Of a stretch of DNA of 64,000 bases, positions 35,601-47,214 are shown piece after piece. Both the position numbers and the translations under genes were made by a program. The first letter of the stretch is position 1. Each line of letters starts with the position of its first letter. Source of the stretch: Megamerina dolium (Eukaryota > Arthropoda > Insecta > Diptera > Megamerinidae); contig OY978525.1 in the NCBI GenBank assembly GCA_963854835.1, positions 110,931,417 through 110,995,416 of the forward strand, in the 5' to 3' direction. The notes below the pieces were generated by a model. That model saw nothing but the letters and a program-made list of their open reading frames with translations, ran no database searches and was not told the DNA's origin.

Positions 35601-36850
35601 GATATTGCAGCAATGACGCAGGTTTGATGACGACACACATACAACAAAGCCTTACTTTTTATAACATTAACGCATATAAAAAATGATACCACAATTTATT
35701 GGCGACATCTAATGGCGGTCACTTTTGTTGCTGCAACAACTCTGATACTGATGTTGATGTTGCCATGTTGCTGCTGCTTCCAAAAAGGCACAACACATTT
35801 TTATTTTTTTTTTTTTTTTTTTTTTGCATTGGTTGGCTGGTGTACACTTATGATGATGGTAGTCATACATAAATACACATCATAAAACATAATCAAGTTC
35901 ACATTCACAAGCATTTGCATGCATAAACACAAATATGTATACACACAGGTATGTATATATACATATGTATATAGGCTTGCATGTTTACGGATACATGCAC
36001 TAGCATCGTCACCAACCGCCAACCAGTATGATGCTCATACAACGATGAGATTAATTTTTAGCGATATTGTCATATTTAGCTGTTGATGTTGTTGTTGTTG
36101 TTATTATTGTTGTTAGTATTATCAACATTTTGATTCCATTAACACACACACACACTCGTATACATACATACACCTTTAACTACAGTCAGCAACAACGCAT
36201 GACGTCCATAGATTAAGTCGACAGCAAGAATTTTAGTGATATTTTTTTTTTTTAGTATTTTTTGTTTTTTTGCAAATGACTTTCGGATGTTTTACTCTCA
36301 TATACATGATTGTTTGTTTGCTCATTCTGATATTCTTATATGCTTATTTACAATTCTTACATGATATGTGACACTTCTTGTTGTACTATAGGTACTCGTA
36401 CATTGGCTGTTGTTGGTCACAATTGCTTCAAAATTATAGACGTAATAATATAAATTTTACTGTGTGACCATAGTTATTACCTATGGACAACGATAGCGGA
36501 ATATATATATGTATATATATATCCTAAGGAAGAAGGAAAGTCATTAAAATTATGGGCGTTCAAATGCGTTCGCAATGAACAATTGTTTATTATATGCAGT
36601 CAAGTACATTGTCATGAGTGATATAATCTGTAAATTGGCCAATACTTTGCAACACATAAAAACCGATAGCTTAGCAATATGTAAAAACCTATAAAAAGAG
36701 CAATCATGTTTGCTATGTTCTGTTTCGTTTTTAAATCAAATAGTCGTCATCGATCTTTACCCTGAATTCATTCCTGTTAGACGAATGCAAGTATGTCGCT
36801 ATTAAAAATATTTCAATTTAATTGGCACAATAGGATTTGAATAGAATTTT
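32640..36850. other. Intergenic with microsatellites
   Basis: No gene recognised over 4.2 kb. Simple repeats include (GAT)n at 34950-34985, (CAA)n at 35158-35190, (GTAT)n near 35550-35566, poly-T near 35805-35825 and (GTT)n near 36088-36105. The frames at 33186-33395 and 33930-34133 have no recognisable domains. Confidence 0.5.
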
Positions 36851-37140
36851 AACGAAGGTTCCAAGAAGCTCTTAGTGATGGATGCTTATGTTTGTGCAGC
36901 AGGCTTTCACCGCTGATTCAATCCAACGTGGCGAAGATATGTTGCCCCATTTGAATCATGAGAAATCACCTTTACGAATAATTCTGAACAGAATTTGACA
37001 AAGGTTCCAAGAAGCTTTTAGTGAATAATGCTTTTGTTTGTCCAGCAGGCTTTCACCACTCATCCAATCCAACGCGGCGAAGATGTGTTACCCTATTTTA
37101 ATCATTAGAAAGCACATTTACGAATAATTCTCAGTATAAG
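36851..37140. repeat. 146-bp tandem duplication
   Basis: Two head-to-tail units with a period of 146 bp, seen at AAGGTTCCAAGAAGCT (36855 and 37001). Both contain GCAGGCTTTCACC and AATCCAACG. Small differences, such as GTGGCGAAGATATG against GCGGCGAAGATGTG, show divergence since duplication. Not recognised as a transposon. Confidence 0.7.
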
Positions 37141-37214
37141 TCACTCATTTGACGTACCTGAAAATTTAAAAATTTAGAAATATATTCTTCGATATTAATA
37201 TTCTTCATATTTAA

Positions 37215-37390
37215 ACATATTTTCCTGCCAATTCCTTCATCAGGCAAGTTACAGAGTAGTAATTTGCCAAGTGAAAGCTTTCGAAGTAGCTTAGCAATAA
37301 AGCTCGAAAAATAGCGATATCACAAGAGCTTAATTGTTTAATATCTGAGTTCTGATAGCTTTCTGATGTAGCTCGTAAAGTAAGACTAAC
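37215..37390 (+). mobile_element. diverged SINE body fragment
   Basis: Reads AGTAGTAATTTGCCAAGTGA, AAAGCTCGAAAAATAGCGAT and ATCACAAGAGCTTAATTG. These align with the SINE body (GGCAGTAACAATTTGCCATG, AGCTCAAAAAAGTGATATCA). The head and tail are lost. This is probably an older copy. Confidence 0.55.
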
Positions 37391-37960
37391 TATTGAATGT
37401 TATTGAATTCAGATGGTACTTAGACGTTAAGACCTAGTACTCTTTTTCCAGACGGTGCATGGCAACAGCCTTTTTATCGGAAGTGGTCACCATACTCATG
37501 ATGGTTTGCGGCAATGAGAGTCAGGTTGCACTCGAGGCCCTGTTAGCTCATCTAAGATGATCAATGAGTGTAAGATGAATTGGGGAAGGTGTTGCAAAAT
37601 ATAATACCATAAACTGAATTTTATATGGGTCCCTGAGGTATTGACGATTGCCGGGAATGAGTTGATCAATCAGCTTGCCATGAAGCTTTTGCTGGCAGAC
37701 CTAAGAGTTCAGAACATATCAATCTGGCGTCAGTGCTGCGGTATTACTGCGATGAGGTAACGACTTTGAAGGAGCGAAAAGCTTACGGGATCGAAAAGCT
37801 TTTACGGTACAATTGAAGAATAAGGACCATAGGTTCTCGATCGAGGTCATCACAAGGTGCAACACAGTCGGGCATTATATGGCCATTGAGGGTGTCATCA
37901 CAGACTCAATTTGTCAATCTTACTTCGAGAATGTTTCGCTAGAAAAAGCTTGAGCTTTTC
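37391..37960 (+). pseudogene. RNase-H LINE relic
   Basis: Degenerate C-terminal end of an I/R1-group LINE. One frame gives NFIWVPEVLTIAGNELINQL, where the usual WVPGHxGIxGNExADxLA has lost the catalytic His and Asp. Later frames give FSIEVITRCNTVGHYMA, VITDSICQSYFENVS, resembling the zinc-knuckle tail of such elements. Multiple stops and frameshifts. It ends near an AATAAA at about 38075. Confidence 0.7.
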
Positions 37961-40395
37961 GATGACTAATTAACTGAGTGCCTAGAGTCTATCCTGCTCA
38001 CCATTTAAATCTAAGTCTAACTCTAATTTGAAGACTGTAGATAAATATTGATCCCGTAAAACTGTAAAATATTAAATAAACGTTTTTTTTTTTAAGCTTG
38101 TTTTAAGTTTATGCTTTTAACAAAATGTTTTCTTTTAATAAGAGATTGGGGATTAGACTAGTAAACGAAAAGATGACAGGAGACAAATGGAATAAGTCAC
38201 GTAGAGGATACTTACAGTCACTGAATACCAAAAATGGAGTTTTAGTAATAGCAATCAGAAATGGGGTGTATATTTTGAACTATTTTGACTTCTACAACTC
38301 TTTGTTTAGATTTTACTATAAACCTTTTGTAGATTTTGTCACTTAAAATTGCGGCGAGGTGTAAGATTTATGATTTCTAACTAATTTGTGTAAGAAGAAT
38401 TTAGAAGATTGATGATTTCTAATTAATTTGTGTAAGACGAATTTAGTGCAAATATGCAATTTATTAACAGAGTCGTTAACAGAACGTTATTATATATGGC
38501 TTCATATTTATAATCAAAGTTAAGATTATCTTAAAGTTCGAATTGACTTGTTTGACACATTAAAATGATCTTAACTTTGTCTATTACTACAGGCCATTAT
38601 GCTTATAATGATTATTTTGTATTGTTGCGACAAGTATGAAATTGTAGATATAATCCATAGTAATAGTAATTTTATCAAAGTCATTTTTTTCCTCTCAATA
38701 AGTAGGTAGCATAAAAATAATACAAGAATATCTATGTATATTTAGTAATGCAGTAAGTATTCTTGCTGCCAGACACCCATCCCAAGTCATACTCATCTAT
38801 TTTCTAGATGCACACATACATTCTATATACCAATACATACATGTAGATGAGTGTCTTAAGAAATAAATTACATGTAATTGCTTTAATTAATTTAGACACT
38901 TCTTTCTACACCTCTTTTCATATATGTATATGCAATATATATTTTTTTTTTTTTTTAAACTTACTTAAATAATTTTCCATCAACACATCAATTAAATTGT
39001 GTAAGAATATACGTATATAGGCTATACTCGTATATGGAGGTAATTTTAGCACATAGTTGTAAACAAATAATATAAAAGAATTATTTCTCTTCTATTTTGT
39101 TTTTTTTTTTTTTCCTTTTCGACGAGTGCATACTCAGATGTATGTATACGCATATGTCTCTATATGCATATGCCTATATACATATGTATGGTATACTCGT
39201 AAACATGTATATTCATATACATTCTCTTAGCAGCATGTTGCTTCCGCTTCGTTACGCCTAAAGGTGGGGATTAATTCGATAGCATTTGATGTTTGGCAAC
39301 CGTATCTATTCAGATATGTGATGGTGTGAAATGCAACAACAATAACAACAAAAACAACAACAACAAGTGGCGAGTAGACACACAATATTACTAATAATAA
39401 TAACATCTACAATAATAATAAATGAATATACGTACCTATGCATATTGTTGCTTGAGTTTATAGAAGCTTAGTGCGACTACATCTATATTATGTGATAGTG
39501 ATGTAGAAAATTATTGAGCGTTGAATGAAAATTAGTACTCGGAAAGAAAATTAAACAAAATGCAATGTTCGATAGTAAGAAATGGAAAGGACTTAGAAAG
39601 TAAATCTTCGATTATTGCAATAAGCGGAAAAAGAAAAATGGTACTTTATGAAAAAAAGTACTTTATTTCTACACAGTTTCGTGAACAATTCCATTACGAT
39701 AAGGCAAAACCATTCATATAGTTTTCAATCTCAAATCGAGAGAGAAATAATAAAACTATTTGAGAGTGATGTGTCTAAAGTGGTATGATAACTCACGCAA
39801 GATTTTTAAGTGTAAGTTTAATGTGAGCCTTGCATTTGAAACTCAGAGTCAAATTTTTAGTATTATGTTATTCTCAGTTCAACAATCAAAACTTAGAATC
39901 AAATTCATCTGGATTTAAGCTAAAAACATTAATAGTTGAAACTTCAGTTGCAAGCTAGAATTGACAAATAGTAACAATTTTGAATGCTTAGTACTATAGT
40001 AGAGTTCTGCAAGTATACGCTAAAAATATAAAAATATAAGACATTCAAGACAAATTATATCTGCTGCTATATAAGTTTGTATTGCTGATGAGGTTTAAGT
40101 AAGAGAAGTGAACCCTAACGAGAGTAGTGTTCACATTGAAGTACATTGAAGCACTTAAGTAGTAATCGTCTACATAATTATATTTAAATCCTATTGTGAC
40201 TCATTCATTCCTCAAGTACTCACTCAATCACTCACATTCATTTTTTTATGAATGTGAATGTATGAGTAATAATTTTGCTCTCACTTTGATAAAAATAATC
40301 GTATGTGCCGAGCTTTAGTCTTAAATTTTTTTTTTTATGTTCGTAAGTACAGTCGATAATATACTTTTTTTTTAAAAGAGGTTGGGTTACTTTAT
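37961..40395. other. Intergenic, no recognised gene
   Basis: AT-rich. It contains a short imperfect duplication of GATTTCTAACTAATTTGTG at 38369-38440, (CAA)n near 39350-39365 and poly-T tracts. The 73-codon frame at 38125-38346 has no recognisable domain. Confidence 0.4.
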
Positions 40396-41690
40396 ATCCG
40401 ATTTTGTCCATATTCAACCTTTAGAGGTATGCGCGCAAAATTTATTTATTTTTTAGCTGGCAGTTATAGTCCCTAAAAGGCCATATAGCCGAGCTCCTCC
40501 CCCAGTACTGTTATACATGCTAAATTTAGGACAGTTTTAGAAGGAATAATTTCATAGATTGCCTTCTTATTAAAAAAAAAAAAAAAAAAAAACTCCAAAA
40601 ATAGCCGAAAAACAACAAATTTTTTCCATATTCGACCTTTCGAGATATACGCGCAATAAATCTTTTTTTTTAGCTGGCAGTTATAGTCTCTAAAAGGCCC
40701 TATAGCCGAGCTCCTCCCCCAGTACTGTTATACATGCTAAATTTAGGACAGTTTTAGAAGGAACAATTTCATAGATTGCCTTCTTATTTCGAAAAAACCT
40801 GCAAAAATAGTCGAAAAACATCCGATTTTGTCCATATTCAACCTTTAGAGGTATGTGCGCAAAATTTCTTGTTTTTTTAGCTGGCACTTATAGTCCCCGA
40901 CGGGCCCTCTGGCCGAGCTTCTCTTCCAGTACTGTTGTGCGCGCTAAATTTTAGACAGTTTTAGAAGGGAACATTTTATAGATTGCCTTCTTATTTGGAA
41001 AAAACCTGCAAAAATATCCGAAAAACAACAAATTTTGTCCATATTCGACCTTTCGAGATATACGCGCAATAAATCTTTTTTTTAGCTGGCACTTATAGTC
41101 CCCGAAGGGCCCTCTGGCCGAGCTTCTCTTCCAGTACTGATGTGGGTGTTAAATTTTAGACAGTTTTTGAAGGAACAATTTCATAGATTGCCTTCTTATT
41201 TCGAAAAAACCTGCAAAAATAGTCGAAAAACATCCGATTTTGTCCATATTCAACCTTTAGAGGTATGTGCGCAAAATTTCTTTTTTTTTTAGCCGGCACT
41301 TATAGTCCCCGAAGGGCCCTCTGGCCGAGCTTCTCTTCCAGTACTGTTGTGGGTGTTAAATTTTAGACAGTTTTTGAAGGAACCATTTCATAGAGTGCGT
41401 TCTTATTTCGAAAAAACCTGCAAAAATATCCGAAAAACATCCGATTTTGTCCATATTCAACCTTCAGAAGTATGCGCGCGAAAAAACTTTTTTTTTTAGC
41501 TAGCACTTATAGTAAAAAAAAAATTACTTATTGTCCCCGAAGGTCCCTATGTCCCAGCTTCTCTTCCAGTACTGTTATGCGTGCTAAATTTTAGACAGTT
41601 TTAGGAGGGAAAATTTTATAGATTGTCTTCTTATTTAAAAAAAACCTTCAAAAATTGCTGAAAAACGACTTTTTAGAGGTTAGAATAAAA
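40396..41690. repeat. six-unit tandem array containing SINE tail
   Basis: Units start at AGCTGGC near 40455, 40672, 40879, 41084, 41291 and 41498, giving periods of 217, 207, 205, 207 and 207 bp. Each holds the reverse of the class A SINE tail (GGCCGAGCTTCTCTTCCAGT or GCCGAGCTCCTCCCCCAGTA) plus a unique block (GATTGCCTTCTTATT, GTCCATATTC). The unique block alternates between an A form (TTCAACCTTTAGAGGTATG) and a B form (TTCGACCTTTCGAGATATAC) in the order A B A B A A. The SINE-tail part is of one type in units 1-2 and another in 3-5. It is non-coding. Confidence 0.85.
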
Positions 41691-44374
41691 ATTGCTTATA
41701 ATAGCGTAAATTCGACCACTGATTCAGATTTAGCGACCCCAAATCCATACTTTATAAAATCCATAGAATTCAACATTTCTCTAGTTTTCGGATGTCCAAC
41801 ATTTTTTTTTTTTTGTAGGGCTGTGTTTATTAACAATTTGCAATTTATTTGCAATTATGCAATTATGACTACTTACTTACTTACTGTTTTTATTGAACAT
41901 CACTAATACATATATGAACGTATGTATGTATGTATCATCGCATGTATGCTTCAATAATAATATAATGACTAGTGGGCGTTCATGGTGGGTGTATTTGTTA
42001 GTAAACTAAGTGAAACGAAGAAGCATTAAGCGCTAATAAAATGTAGAAAAGAATAAAAATAATAAAAAGCAGAGAGATAGTGAAAAATGTGAATACAAAG
42101 ATATTAGAATTTGCTAAGTTTGTTGTTGTTGTTGTTGCACTTTGTCATGATGGTGTTAATAATGATGATGATTATGATAATGGTAATAATGATTATGATG
42201 ATATACATATAGTTACATAAAAATTATAACAAAAGAAATGCAAATGAATAGAAAAACTAAGAAATTAACGTTTTTGTTGTTGTTGTTCTAGCTTGGTTTT
42301 TCCATCTCTTTCGCCCTATTAGATTCTAAATGAGGGCGTGGTTGTTGCATTGAACTCTTTCTACACACTTCACTAAGTGATACTTAAGCATCAGCACGCT
42401 CTATTTTCTTAGTTAAATATTTATTAGCCAGCTATGTATAAGAAGAACATGAAAAAGAAGAAGAATCAATATAATGAAAAATATATTATAATTTACTTCA
42501 AATTTCAAAGAAAATTATTACAATAGACCGTCATATTGTGATGTGATTTCAATTGAAATTTCCAATGGTGCAAATGTTTATTTCAAACATTTTTCAAATA
42601 TTTACCTATGAATACATACCTACCTACCTATACATATGTATATGTATGCACATACGTACGACTTTATTTATACAAGAAGTAAAGGTATGCCACACGTACT
42701 TGTGATATTTTTAAAGATATTATCATAAATTGACATTTTGTAATTTTGGTAATCCAACATTTGCCCCACAAGGGTTTGATTAGTTGGCGGTTATTTCAAG
42801 AGAAACTCTTTTGTATTTTAATATATATAGCTTGTATGTACGATATATACCCACACTATGTATAATGTGTGACAAAATAATTTTCACTGCATGCTCATTA
42901 CGTCACAATATTATTTTCACATTAATTGTGGATACTTGTATACAGATGGGCATCATAATTAAATATCTGAAAGATTTCAATGTAAAACCATTTTATGTAG
43001 TTTATTAAGTAAATATTTTACTATTTGAATAGATTGTCAAAATATTACAAGTTCTTCAAATTTTATATGACTAAGTGCACTTGTGTGTGCATTTCAAATG
43101 AAGCATTTAAATATTTTCTTTCTTGTATGCAGTTATTCGTAGAAAAATGTATTGCTTGTAATAAGTAAAATAAGTATGAAATGTTTGTTGTTGTTGTAGT
43201 ATTAATATAACAAAAAGAAAACAAAAAAAACTCCCCAAATATTCTTAAACGAAAATATTTTGGTAAATAAAAACAAAAATGAAAATTCTACATTTTCAAA
43301 ATTAATCGAGAAAATAAAAACCCATTAAAAGTTAAGAAAGTAATAGCATATAATAGTTAGATAAAATGTAGTTTAATTAAAGAAATATATCCCTAAAATT
43401 ATGCAATGAATTCAAGAAGAATAGCTAAACAGCCCTAGCCCGCACAGCCTTGCGATGCTTGATGGTCCTCGTCCTCCCAAAATAATGACTTACATTTTAA
43501 AGACCTAATTTCGTTGAGATTATTTGCAAAGGGAATAAAGTTTTAAATGTGTGTGATTTAATGTTTATTTAGATAATTTGGGATTTGGGAAAAATTTGAG
43601 ACAAAAAAAAATTGCATTTAAGAAAAAATATTTTTTAGCAACATATCAAAAATTAGAGATGATGAAGCAAAATGAAGACTATTTTAGGATTCACTGTAGC
43701 CATATTCTCTTAGAGAAGTTACTTTCAATTCGGAACCAAAAAGGTTGTGGAGCAGTGTATCATAAAATTTGCAATTATAATATTAAATTGCATTTTCCTT
43801 ACTTGTCACTTCAATTAATTCATTTGAATTAGCTAAAAATAGACGTTTCCGTTTGTTCTGTTACGACATAACACATATTTGTTCTCATCCAGAACAGAAA
43901 TTATATGAAAATAACCGTTTCCAACTGAGCGAAGTCTCTTAAATAATAAGAGTTATTTTGGGACCTTTCAAACGTGGAGAGCGTTATTTTCGATCTCTGA
44001 TTAAATTATTAACATGGAGTGAACTATATAAACAACACAAAGGACTAAACAGATTTGTATCTTCTTGAAAATCTAATTCGTCAAAGAGTTTCTACGAGCC
44101 CACTTACCCTCCCAACCGACCGAGGGGCACGTCCACATAACATGCGGAACCGGTGACCGATTAGCAACAGCCTGTTAAACGAACTACAATTACAGCTACA
44201 AATTTATATAATCAACAGCTGATATAAAAAGTACACAATTAATTTAAAGACGACAGTATAGATATCTTTGTAGCATGCAATAGAATGTGATTATGAATAA
44301 ACGAATAATTGTTATTAAAATCTAAACACATACTTCACACTAGATTAAATAATTCAAAGTTACTTTTACAGATT
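41691..44374. other. Intergenic, no recognised gene
   Basis: AT-rich, with (GTT)n near 42120-42136 and 42273-42287, (GAT)n near 42163-42205 and short GTAT runs. The frames at 42784-43008 and 43578-43832 have no recognisable domains. Confidence 0.4.
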
Positions 44375-44765
44375 GTTAACTTTAGGTTAGATTAGATTAT
44401 ACTAGCAGACCTCCGCGAAGAGGTCACACATAGACTCTGTATGGCTCCTTAGTGATACCAAAACGTCTAGACTTAGTTACGAGCTGTAAAGATTCATAAA
44501 TATTACGATTTTCATTGCGAATTCTAAGAGTGCTTTTTTTGCTTAAGGCCACTGTTTCAGCTATATCGCGACGGAACTCCGGGGCTCCAAAGCAATTTAA
44601 GCGAGTTCTACAGAGTGCTGGACGGCAGCAAAGCAGATGCTCCAGAGTCTCCTTTACACCTGCAGCTTTGCATCTCCTGTATCCGTCGTTCTCATCTTGT
44701 GAGCTTGCTAACATTGCTAACTTTAATGGTTTGAAATTTCTTAAGGGGCTAATTAGGTACATATT
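44375..44765 (-). pseudogene. RNase-H LINE 3' end
   Basis: Minus-strand C-terminal tail of an RNase-H-type LINE. From about 44695 it reads DENDGYRRCKAAGVKETLEH, LLCCRPALCRTRLNCFGAPE, FRRDIAETVALSKKSTLRI. The C-x(n)-H-x4-C arrangement is the knuckle found after RNase H in these elements. The 3' end carries CTAATCTAATCTAACCTAAA (complement of 44380-44400), a CTAAY-repeat tail like the class B SINE tail. RNase H and reverse transcriptase are missing. Confidence 0.75.
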
Positions 44766-44892
44766 GACTCAGTTCGCTAAGTAAGAAAGGAGATTCATTT
44801 TCACCATTAAAGAATTTTGTGACAATATAAAACAAACAATCGACATCACTCTTCTATTTGCTAGTGTTGGCAATGCTAACAGTACTTACTGA

Positions 44893-45030
44893 CTTACTTA
44901 ATTTTGTGGCCATAACAACCGAATATCGATTTAGGCCGAATGTAACATGCTTGGTCAGTCATCACTGTTCTTCGCTGGCTGGAGCGTGTTCTTCCATTCG
45001 CTCGACATGACCTAGCCAGCGCTAACAATT
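44893..45030 (-). mobile_element. RTE-type LINE 3' fragment
   Basis: The plus strand reads TGTGGCCATAACAACCGAAT, ATCGATTTAGGCCGAATGTA and GAGCGTGTTCTTCCATTCGC, in order with the RTE 3' end. An internal deletion joins the 3' non-coding part to the HVERMEE coding region. The (AAG)n tail is absent. Confidence 0.75.
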
Positions 45031-46191
45031 CAGGTTGTCAAAAATGACTGAGCGATGCAGCTCCTCCAAAATGGCCTGAGGTTATTGGGTTGTTTAAGGT
45101 AAAACGAATTGATTATTGATTAAATACTTAAATTGTTTTAAATTCTGGACGATGTGTGGAAAAAAGTATAATGTAATATAGGAAAAGTTGCAGAAGTTCT
45201 CCCGGAGTCATGTGCTGTCAAAGAAGCCGGGATTACATATATGTTTGTTGAGGCGTGGTATTTCGTTTTGACCTCGTCCGCTGTAAGACGGACTTGGCTC
45301 TCTTGTCAATGCAAAGAATGTTGCACTAATTTCTGTCGTAAGTATGTCACTATAATGACGCTTTTGTTGAAACATTTTTTCCCCAGCAACATGCTGAAAC
45401 ATGTTGATATGAAACATGTTGAAATGGGGCAAAAAAATCCGTACCATTAGAAAAAGATGTGTACTCTTGCAACTGACGTCATCCTGGTTGCAATACTTGA
45501 ATTCAGGGAAAGTATTTCATAAAATGACATCAATGAAGACCACACACGTGTACATATATATATTTAGTGCATCATTGATGCGAGCATATATAATTTGAAC
45601 ATCCTGTAAATGAAATAAATCTTTGTAAAACAAATATAAATTGATTAATGGGCGATAGAGAGAGAGAGATATAGAGAAGGAGATAGAGAGGGAAGACAAA
45701 GTAATCCATGTGAATATGGGCCAAACACGTTAACAATATGTACACACACATACTCGTACATACAACTAAATTTGCTTGACCTCATTTGTTGAACTCTGTA
45801 GCCCAAAAGGAATTTTGATGTAAGACATAAGACAGGAACAACAACAACAACAACAACGGTAGAACTAATAATAAAATAACACACCACAAAAAATATATAT
45901 CGCAATAAAAATACGCATATACGCATATACGCACATGTACATTTACGCACATATGAGCATATTGTATGTTTGTTTCAACAGCAGAGTAGTGCAACAAAAA
46001 AAATTTGTTCCAATATAAATGCTGCTGCTGTTGCTGAATATATGTACACACACAGCACACGCCTGCCTGCTCGCGTTCAATAAATAAAATGTCAAAACAA
46101 TAATGAAATGAATTATGACCAAATACGAGTACAACTGAACTGCAGTCAGCTAGCGCAGAGGCAGTGGCAATGGAAATGGTACACCATAATG

Positions 46192-46222
<31 letters not shown>

Positions 46223-46865
46223 TGTTGGTGGAATGTAGATATGTTGGATATGTTGTAGTGTTGATGATGCTGCTAGTGGTGGTGGTGGTGGTGATGATGT
46301 TGTTGTTGTTGTTCTTCTTTTTCTTGTTGGCAACATCTTCTTGAACATCATCTTGAATTGTTGCAATGCTGCTGATGTTGTTGCTGCATCGAACGCACAA
46401 AAAAAACATCGTTTTATTTATTGATTTCGTGCGAATGCGCAATCAGCATTGAATGAATCGGTTAAGACGGCGGCGGCGGCAATGGTAATGGTGATGGTGG
46501 CGGCGACAGTGTACATTTTGGCATTTGTTACAAACGAATTGGTTGTTTCGACAGTTAGTTAGTTCCTTGGTTAGTTGTTCAGTATACACACAAACACACA
46601 CATATACATATATACATATACACATACGCACTCGAATACGTTTCTACTATTTGGTTAACGACATAATATGCTCGAGGGTATTCGTTATAAAAATGAATGT
46701 TTACAAATTGAAAAATTGTACATATTTTCATACAGAAATATATGTGATACATATAACTAAATGAATATCACTGATTTGTTCAGTAGCGTTGCGATTTTTA
46801 TTATAAAAATTTCTATATTGTAGCCTGGAATAAAATTTTTGATGCTAATAGATAAGATTTCCTAT
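45031..46865. other. Intergenic microsatellite cluster
   Basis: Dense simple repeats: (GA)n at 45655-45690, (CAA)n at 45838-45856, (GCT)n near 46020-46034, (GAT)n at 46193-46222, (GGT)n near 46274-46292, (GTT)n near 46298-46312 and (GGC)n near 46468-46481. A 194-codon frame on the minus strand translates these repeats and is not called. Confidence 0.6.
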
Positions 46866-47105
46866 GTCTTCTTCTTATGTGGCCATAACAACCGATGATC
46901 GATTTAGGCCGAACATATAATGCGTCGCCAGTTTTATCTGTTTTTCGCCTGCTGGCGCCAACTGGTTATTCCAAGCGCCGCCAGGTTACCCAATACTTGG
47001 TCCTTTCAACGAAGGTTTGGTCATCCTCTTTTTCTGCGTCCTCCAGCGGGTGCCGAATTAAATACCTTCTTCGCTGGAGCGGCTTGTTGCATTCGCTTCT
47101 ATGAC
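46866..47105 (-). mobile_element. RTE-type LINE 3' fragment
   Basis: The plus strand begins TCTTCTTCTTATGTGGCCAT, the tail side, then GATCGATTTAGGCCGAACAT, GCCAGGTTACCCAATACTTG and CCTCCAGCGGGTGCCGAATT. This is the best preserved 3' end among the minus-strand fragments and aligns through about 240 bp with 7110-7350. Confidence 0.8.
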
Positions 47106-47214
47106 ACATGCTGCTTCAAAATTCCTGAGCTCATATTAGGCCGCGGTTTTTTGGTACATATTTGAAGAAAAAAAAAATTTTCATTATAGTAAATCAATTT
47201 TTATCAAATACATA

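Noticed and set aside
38125..38346. 73-codon plus-strand frame
   Set aside because: No domain, no splice or promoter support, and it lies next to a LINE 3' end.
45782..46366. 194-codon open frame on the minus strand
   Set aside because: It translates (GGT)n, (GAT)n, (GTT)n and (GCT)n tracts into Thr, Ser and Gln runs. No domain or start context supports a gene.
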